Below, piece after piece: positions 6,306 through 9,763 of a stretch of DNA of 9,763 bases (position 1 is the first letter of the stretch; every line of letters starts with the position of its first letter). Source of the DNA: an uncultured Coleofasciculus sp. (GTDB lineage Bacteria > Cyanobacteriota > Cyanobacteriia > Cyanobacteriales > Coleofasciculaceae); the NCBI GenBank assembly GCA_902805485.1, contig CADCTM010000125.1:6314-16076 (forward strand), read 5' to 3'. The notes under the pieces were generated by a model. That model was given only the letters and a program-made list of their open reading frames with translations. It did no database searches and had not been told where the DNA came from. A program made the translations under genes and the position numbers.

Positions 6306-6322
6306 TTATGGTCAAGCCATAA
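6306..6322. promoter_or_regulatory. Inverted repeat upstream of ntcB, distal
   Basis: TTATGG (6306-6311) and CCATAA (6317-6322) form a perfect 6-bp dyad with a 5-base centre, 29 bases before the ntcB ATG. It could be an operator half of a tandem pair with 6328-6342, or a small hairpin in the nirB-ntcB spacer. Confidence 0.35.
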
Positions 6323-6327
6323 AAGAA

Positions 6328-6342
6328 TGTAATTAAATTACA
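6328..6342. promoter_or_regulatory. 15-bp palindrome next to the ntcB start
   Basis: TGTAATT-A-AATTACA is a perfect 7-1-7 inverted repeat ending nine bases before the ntcB ATG. It resembles an NtcA box (TGTA...TACA, as at the nirA promoter) but has seven rather than eight bases between GTA and TAC. It also contains T-N11-A spacings like those of LysR-type sites. At this distance from the start codon a bound protein would more likely repress than activate, which fits NtcB autoregulation. The binding protein is unknown. Confidence 0.5.
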
Positions 6343-6351
6343 TTGACGATT

Positions 6352-7386
6352 ATGCGGATTGAGCAGTTGCAAGCCTTTTTATCGGTTGCTGAAACGGGTA
6401 ACTTTGGACAGGCAGCACGAAAATGTGGGGTAACGCAATCGACCATCAGCCGACAAATTCAGTCACTGGAAACAGACCTGGGTTTGCCACTGTTTCATCG
6501 TACTGCTCAGTCAAAGTTGACGGTGGGAGGAGAACAGCTCCTGCCTCATGCCCGTAAGATCTGCCAAGAGTGGCAAAATGCTACCCAAGAATTAGCAGAT
6601 TTGATGTCAGGAAAGCAACCAGAACTCTGCGTGGCGGCAATTCACTCGGTCTGTGCCTACTATTTGCCACCCGTGTTACAGAAATTTTGCCGCAACTATC
6701 CAGACGTACAGTTGCGGGTGACAGCTTTGGGAAGCGATCGCGCTCTGAAGGTGCTTCGTGATGGTATGGTCGATGTGGCAATTGTGATGAATAATCGCTT
6801 TTTAACCTCCAGTCCAGAACTCATTGTCGATGTCCTCTACAACGAGTCCATTGAAATCTTGATGGCGGCGAATCATCCTCTGACTCAAGTCCCAGAAGTT
6901 CCTTGGTCAGAATTGATTAAATATCCACAAGTGGTGTTTAAGGATGGCTATGGAATGCAACGCCTGGTACAAGAGCGGTTTTCTCGCTTAGGAGCCAAAT
7001 TGCAAGCGGTAATGGAGTTAAATACTCTAGAGGCGTTTCGAGGTGTTGTGCGGCAGGGAGAATTGATTGCTTTGTTGCCGCAGTCGGCGTTGGTGGAGGC
7101 AAGTCAAGACCCAACTTTAGCAATTCGGGCGATCGCAAATCTTCCCCTTTCACTGGCTACACCTAGTAACATTGTTGGCAATGTCTCAACATCAGATTCA
7201 ACGCTAACTCGTCAGGTTGTTATGGTTACGAGTCATGACCGATTGCAAATCCCCCCCATTCAGCACTTTTGTCAACTAGTACGCCAGTTGGAAATGCCCA
7301 TAATCGGGTCTTTGAGCAAGCCGGAACCGCTCATTCCTCCAAATTCCCCTCAGTTTGACAGCAAACCTTTGACGGCTAGCGGTTGA
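6352..7386 (+). CDS. ntcB: LysR-type nitrate-assimilation activator NtcB
   Basis: This transcription factor activates the nirA operon in response to nitrite or nitrate, together with NtcA. From ATG 6352 it has 344 residues. The N-terminal winged helix-turn-helix is clear (MRIEQLQAFLSVAETGNFGQ, then AARKCGVTQSTISRQIQSLE; residues 1-40). A linker helix and the two-lobed effector domain (about 88-295) follow, with CVAAIHSVCAYYLPPVLQKF at its start. A TTG at 6343 would add three residues, but MRIEQLQAFL is the usual LysR start. There is no obvious Shine-Dalgarno. The final 35 residues are Pro/Ser-rich and look like an unstructured extension beyond the usual length of about 310. The identification rests on the nirA/nirB neighbourhood as well as on sequence. 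Palindromes just before the start suggest autoregulation. The stop lies 73 bp before a tnpB insertion, so the gene seems complete. Confidence 0.87.
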   Translation: MRIEQLQAFLSVAETGNFGQAARKCGVTQSTISRQIQSLETDLGLPLFHRTAQSKLTVGGEQLLPHARKICQEWQNATQELADLMSGKQPELCVAAIHSVCAYYLPPVLQKFCRNYPDVQLRVTALGSDRALKVLRDGMVDVAIVMNNRFLTSSPELIVDVLYNESIEILMAANHPLTQVPEVPWSELIKYPQVVFKDGYGMQRLVQERFSRLGAKLQAVMELNTLEAFRGVVRQGELIALLPQSALVEASQDPTLAIRAIANLPLSLATPSNIVGNVSTSDSTLTRQVVMVTSHDRLQIPPIQHFCQLVRQLEMPIIGSLSKPEPLIPPNSPQFDSKPLTASG

Positions 7387-7424
7387 CCCACTCGTTAACG
7401 AAAACCTGCGGGAATACTGATAAG

Positions 7425-7450
7425 CCTATCTAATAGTAAAGAATAGGAGG
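7425..7450 (+). promoter_or_regulatory. Hairpin overlapping the tnpB ribosome-binding site
   Basis: CCTATCT (7425-7431) pairs with AGAATAGG (7440-7447) through seven base pairs with one bulged A and an eight-base loop. The 3' arm contains the first three bases of the Shine-Dalgarno AGGAGG (7445-7450), nine bases before the TTG start at 7460. A folded mRNA would hide part of that site. IS200/IS605 elements are known to carry imperfect hairpins at their left end that limit translation, so this is probably part of the element's left end. The exact boundary in 7387-7424 cannot be fixed. Confidence 0.45.
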
Positions 7451-7459
7451 TAATATTGA

Positions 7460-8155
7460 TTGCTGAGAAAGGTTGTCAAAGTTCGCTTGTATCCAACACC
7501 AAACCAAGAAGTGCTATTAGCTCAGTCATTTGGCTATTCTAGGTGGTGGTGGAATTATGCGCTCTCAAAAACAATCGAAACCTACAGAGAAACGGGCTTT
7601 ACACTAAGCCAGTCAGCACTTAATGTACTTTTACCAGGATTAAAGAAAGAGCTGGAATGGCTAGGTGAGTGCTACAGCCAGATTCTTCAGGCTACAACAC
7701 TCAACCTAACAACAGCTTACAAAAACTTCTTTGCTTTTAGAGCGAGAAAATCTCGCTTCAAATTAAAGAATGGCAAGCAATCCATCCAGTACCCTCAAAA
7801 CGTCAAGGTGCTAGATGGAGCTGTCAAGTTACCTGGAAACATTGGGACTGTTGTCGCTAAAATTCATCGTCCAATTGAAGGGAAAATCAAGACGGTAACG
7901 GTCAGCAAAACGCCATCGGGTAAGTACTCTGCCTCTATTTTGTCGAAAATAGATGGAGAAAATCCAGCTACTTTAACAGAGGGAAAGGTGATTGGGGTTG
8001 ACCTCGGATTGACTCACTTTGCAATGACATACGATGGTAAAAAGGTGTCTAAGTATGACAATCTTAGGCATCTAGCCAAACACGAAAAGAACCTAAAGCG
8101 CAAACAGCAAAAATTAGCTAAAAAGCAAAAAGGGAGTAATTCAAAACGCAAATAG
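7460..8155 (+). pseudogene. tnpB: Truncated TnpB (IS200/IS605 RNA-guided nuclease)
   Basis: TnpB is the transposon-encoded RuvC nuclease guided by omega-RNA, ancestral to Cas12. Here 231 residues remain of roughly 400. The N-terminus (LRKVVKVRLYPTPNQEVLLA, then SFGYSRWWWNYAL) and the beta-barrel/recognition part are intact. The first RuvC motif is present in VIGVDLGLTHFAM with catalytic Asp181. The reading ends in a Lys-rich helix (KGSNSKRK). The second catalytic Glu, the zinc finger and the third RuvC Asp are missing, so nuclease activity is lost. The start is TTG, preceded by AGGAGG at 7445-7450 and an in-frame TGA at 7457. The stop TAG is made by the TA target plus the first base of the IS630 element. 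The guide RNA normally comes from the 3' end of such elements, which is also gone. No HIP1 site is present. Confidence 0.9.
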
Positions 8156-8170
8156 TATTTTCATTTGAGA
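8153..8170 (+). repeat. IS630 left terminal inverted repeat
   Basis: The sequence is TAGTATTTTCATTTGAGA. It matches the reverse complement of the right end (9280-9297) at 13 of 18 positions, including the shared core TTTTCA. The first TA is the target dinucleotide, and TAG doubles as the tnpB stop codon. Confidence 0.75.
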
Positions 8171-8209
8171 TGTAAACAGAGAGTAAAGAAATAATGGCAA
8201 GATGTAAAC
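8168..8209 (+). repeat. Subterminal direct repeats in the IS630 left end
   Basis: AGATGTAAAC occurs at 8168-8177 and 8200-8209, 32 bases apart, between the left inverted repeat and the transposase start. Internal direct repeats near the ends are known transposase-binding sites in the Tc1/IS630 superfamily. I do not see an equivalent pair at the right end, so the left end may be the stronger binding end. Confidence 0.45.
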
Positions 8210-8233
8210 GATAGTTTCAAGAATAAACAGAAT

Positions 8234-9289
8234 ATGGAAATTCCAGATATAGAAAAACAGATTCAAGAGTTAGATGAGTGGATGAAAAGCAATTTAGACT
8301 CAAGAGAGTTAAAAAGAGCCTTAGGGGTAAAATTAGCTTTAAAAGGGTGGAGTTATAGAGCAATAGCGGAAGCACTCAATGTATCAACCAGCTATGTAAG
8401 CAAGTGGAAAAAGCGATTTCAAGAAGCAGGTGTAGAGGGATTAAGATTATCTTATCAGGGAGCAAAAAGTTATTTGACATCACAGCAAAAATTAGAAGTA
8501 ATCACTTGGTTAAAAGAACAAGAAGCCTGGGATTTATCCGAATTAGAATGTCATTTAATAGAGAAATATGACGTAGTTTTTCAATCGCTAACAAGCTACT
8601 ATGAACTCTTGAAAGCAGCACGAGTGAGTTGGCAAAAAGCCCAAAAAAGCAACCCGCGTCATGACCCAGAGCTAGTCAAAAAAAAAGCTGAAGAAATTCA
8701 GTCAATATTAGGCGCGTTGAGGCCCGACATCAACGCCGAAAAAGTTGCTGTGTATGCGATTGACGAAGTTCATTTATTAGAAGGAGATTTAATAAGTCAC
8801 CTCTGGGGGGACAGTAAAAATAGACTGAGTATTCCCATAATTAATGAAAAAAATCGTCAAACTTATTACGGGGCATTAAACTTGATGACCAAAGAATTAA
8901 TTCTAGGTGAGTATCAAAAAGGGAATGGAGAGTCTACGGTAGATTTTGTGAGGAAATTAATCCAGAAAAATCCTTACCAAAAAATCCTCATATTCTGGGA
9001 TGGTGCGGCTTACCATAAAGGAGAATTAATGCGAGAGTTATTAAGGGAACTAAATGCCGATTTATCTCAGAAAGACTGGACAGTAACTTGTAATTTATTT
9101 GCCCCTTATGCACCCGAAGAAAATCCGATAGAAGCTGTTTGGCTCCAATTGAAAAGCTTGCTCAGGCGATGCCATCGTTTTTGCAAAAACTTTTCTATCA
9201 TTAAGCGTTTATTTCAGCTTTTCGTTAACTTGAAATTATTCAACTTTCCTAATCTAGAAAAATACAACAACTTTTCTTGTCTTATTTGA
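8234..9289 (+). CDS. IS630-family DDE transposase
   Basis: This is a cut-and-paste transposase acting on the TA-flanked ends of its own element. It has 351 residues, full length and in one frame, unlike IS630 members that need a frameshift. The N-terminus has a helix-turn-helix (about 35-70, LKGWSYRAIAEALNVSTSYV then SKWKKRFQEAGVEGL). The catalytic core shows Asp177 in AIDEVHLL, Asp256 in IFWDGAAYHKG and, most likely, Glu300 in APEENPIEAVW. The second-to-third spacing (43 residues between) is longer than in classical DD34E elements. The ATG at 8234 lacks a good ribosome-binding site. The stop TGA at 9287-9289 lies within the right inverted repeat. Nothing in the sequence shows inactivation, so the copy may be active. 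Confidence 0.93.
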   Translation: MEIPDIEKQIQELDEWMKSNLDSRELKRALGVKLALKGWSYRAIAEALNVSTSYVSKWKKRFQEAGVEGLRLSYQGAKSYLTSQQKLEVITWLKEQEAWDLSELECHLIEKYDVVFQSLTSYYELLKAARVSWQKAQKSNPRHDPELVKKKAEEIQSILGALRPDINAEKVAVYAIDEVHLLEGDLISHLWGDSKNRLSIPIINEKNRQTYYGALNLMTKELILGEYQKGNGESTVDFVRKLIQKNPYQKILIFWDGAAYHKGELMRELLRELNADLSQKDWTVTCNLFAPYAPEENPIEAVWLQLKSLLRRCHRFCKNFSIIKRLFQLFVNLKLFNFPNLEKYNNFSCLI

Positions 9290-9297
9290 AAACGCTA
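9280..9297 (-). repeat. IS630 right terminal inverted repeat
   Basis: Read on the minus strand from 9297 it is TAGCGTTTTCAAATAAGA, pairing with the left end at 8153-8170. It contains the transposase stop codon. On the plus strand its TTGAAA (9286-9291) resembles a -35 box facing outwards. Confidence 0.75.
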
Positions 9298-9314
9298 TAT
9301 TGAGTAGTTGTTAT
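9286..9314 (+). promoter_or_regulatory. Possible hybrid promoter at the IS630 right junction
   Basis: TTGAAA (9286-9291) in the right inverted repeat, a 17-base spacer and TGTTAT (9309-9314) in the flank form a weak sigma-70-like pair (5/6 and 4/6 matches) about 48 bases before the gene at 9362. The spacing is ideal but the -10 is poor. The call is tentative. Confidence 0.25.
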
Positions 9315-9361
9315 TAATTAAAGAAAAATTAACGATAACTCTAACAAACTAGGAATAAAAA

Positions 9362-9763
9362 ATGACTCAACCTTTTCCTCCTCCCAAAACCCAACCTTTT
9401 GAACGTTTGCAAGTACAAGATGGCTTGTTGATGAATGCGGAGCGTTGGCGTCGGGCACATGAATACCACCGTCAGCGTCAAAATGTTCATTACCAATCTT
9501 TAAATCAACCGGGAATTGTTTGCGATTTAGGTGTACGTTTAATTCCTGCACCAACTGAAGTTTCGGCTCAATATCGTGATGGGCGCTGGGTACAAATTCA
9601 ACCGGGTATGGCGATTGATTTGTTGGGAAATATTATTGTTGTTCCTGAACCGATTGATTATCGAATTACAACGGAAGTTGCTACGGAAGAAGCGGCTATT
9701 GTTTACTTGGTAGTTAGTTATGTAGATCCAGAAAAGTTACGCCGAAAAGAGCAGCGAGAGTTT
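9362..9763 (+). CDS. Conserved cyanobacterial protein of unknown function, 5' part
   Basis: The frame opens with ATG 9362, preceded by AGGA at 9351-9354 seven bases away, and stays open to the window edge (134 residues visible). It has no signal peptide or membrane helix. The Pro-rich start (MTQPFPPPKTQPFERLQVQD) is followed by a conserved-looking segment LLMNAERWRRAHEYHRQRQN, then GIVCDLGVRLIPAP, GRWVQIQPGMAIDLLGNIIV and a strand-rich part ending VYLVVSYVDPEKLRR. I have an impression that this is the N-terminal part of cyanobacterial proteins annotated with a C-terminal DUF4159 domain, but that domain would lie outside the window. The middle, with its ordered beta-strands, could resemble a structural or carbohydrate-related module; no catalytic motif is visible. 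The IS630 element ends only 64 bases upstream and may have replaced its original promoter. Confidence 0.75.
   Translation, partial: MTQPFPPPKTQPFERLQVQDGLLMNAERWRRAHEYHRQRQNVHYQSLNQPGIVCDLGVRLIPAPTEVSAQYRDGRWVQIQPGMAIDLLGNIIVVPEPIDYRITTEVATEEAAIVYLVVSYVDPEKLRRKEQREF

Larger units (their letters stand above)
8153..9297 (+). mobile_element. IS630-family insertion sequence inside tnpB
   Basis: This element is about 1.14 kb and encodes one full-length DDE transposase. The ends are imperfect inverted repeats, and TA is present at both outer edges (8153-8154 and 9296-9297), as expected for IS630/Tc1 elements that duplicate a TA target. The left side is tnpB. The right side is not tnpB but the upstream region of another gene, so the TA pair here is not necessarily the original duplication. 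The element's low-GC content contrasts with the neighbouring nitrate genes. Confidence 0.85.

Noticed and set aside
6328..6342. Canonical NtcA box at ntcB
   Set aside because: The gap between GTA and TAC is seven bases rather than eight, and it is too close to the ATG for activation; kept only as an unexplained palindrome.
7460..8155. TnpB-derived nuclease-dead regulator (TldR-like)
   Set aside because: The protein is physically truncated by an IS with RuvC-I Asp181 still present; it is not a full-length protein with mutated catalytic residues.
1..9763. CRISPR array, tRNA or rRNA genes, prophage or defence genes
   Set aside because: No regularly spaced repeats, RNA gene signatures or defence domains were seen; TnpB is a transposon relic.

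Overview
The window is cyanobacterial chromosome. The palindrome GCGATCGC (HIP1) recurs in the native genes, six times within the HEAT-repeat gene alone. The main genes form the nitrate-assimilation locus typical of cyanobacteria. The sequence does not let me name a genus; the gene order is more like that of filamentous groups such as Nostocales or Oscillatoriales than a marine picocyanobacterium, but this is only an impression.

Positions 1-3373, minus strand: nirA (ferredoxin-nitrite reductase), nrtA (Tat/lipoprotein nitrate-binding protein) and the 5' part of nrtB (ABC permease) read right to left as one operon. It is driven by a textbook NtcA-activated promoter: GTAN8TAC at 3479-3492, exactly 22 bases, then a TAN3T -10 box at 3451-3456. 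A possible NtcB (LysR) site lies upstream at 3519-3535. Intercistronic stem-loops sit between nirA and nrtA (weak) and between nrtA and nrtB (strong).

Positions 3374-4875: a loosely packed interval that separates nirA from its usual divergent partner. It holds an unrecognised small membrane ORF on the plus strand (3898-4128), a possible 49-codon membrane ORF or gene remnant on the minus strand (3684-3833), a 12-bp direct repeat flanking that stretch, and a membrane-anchored TxlA/HCF164-type thioredoxin on the minus strand (4182-4655). The gap between the thioredoxin gene and nirB carries a perfect 20-bp palindrome.

Positions 4876-7386, plus strand: nirB (the cyanobacterial HEAT-repeat, CpcE-like protein, unrelated to enterobacterial NirB) followed by ntcB (LysR-type activator of nitrate genes). 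Two consecutive inverted repeats lie just before ntcB. Nitrate enters via NrtABCD and nitrite is reduced by NirA. NirB is needed for full nitrite reductase activity, and NtcB with NtcA sets operon expression. The window therefore holds both structural genes and their dedicated regulators.

Positions 7387-9361: a mobile-element scar without HIP1 sites. A TnpB gene (IS200/IS605 group) keeps its left part but is cut at codon 231 by an apparently intact IS630-family element (8153-9297) flanked by TA. The 3' part of tnpB is not found on the other side, so the junction reflects a deletion or rearrangement. From 9362 a conserved protein of unknown function begins and runs off the end.

I found no convincing new defence or biosynthetic system. 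The most interesting signals are regulatory DNA structures and small unannotated coding segments within the nitrate locus, plus the nested insertion junction.
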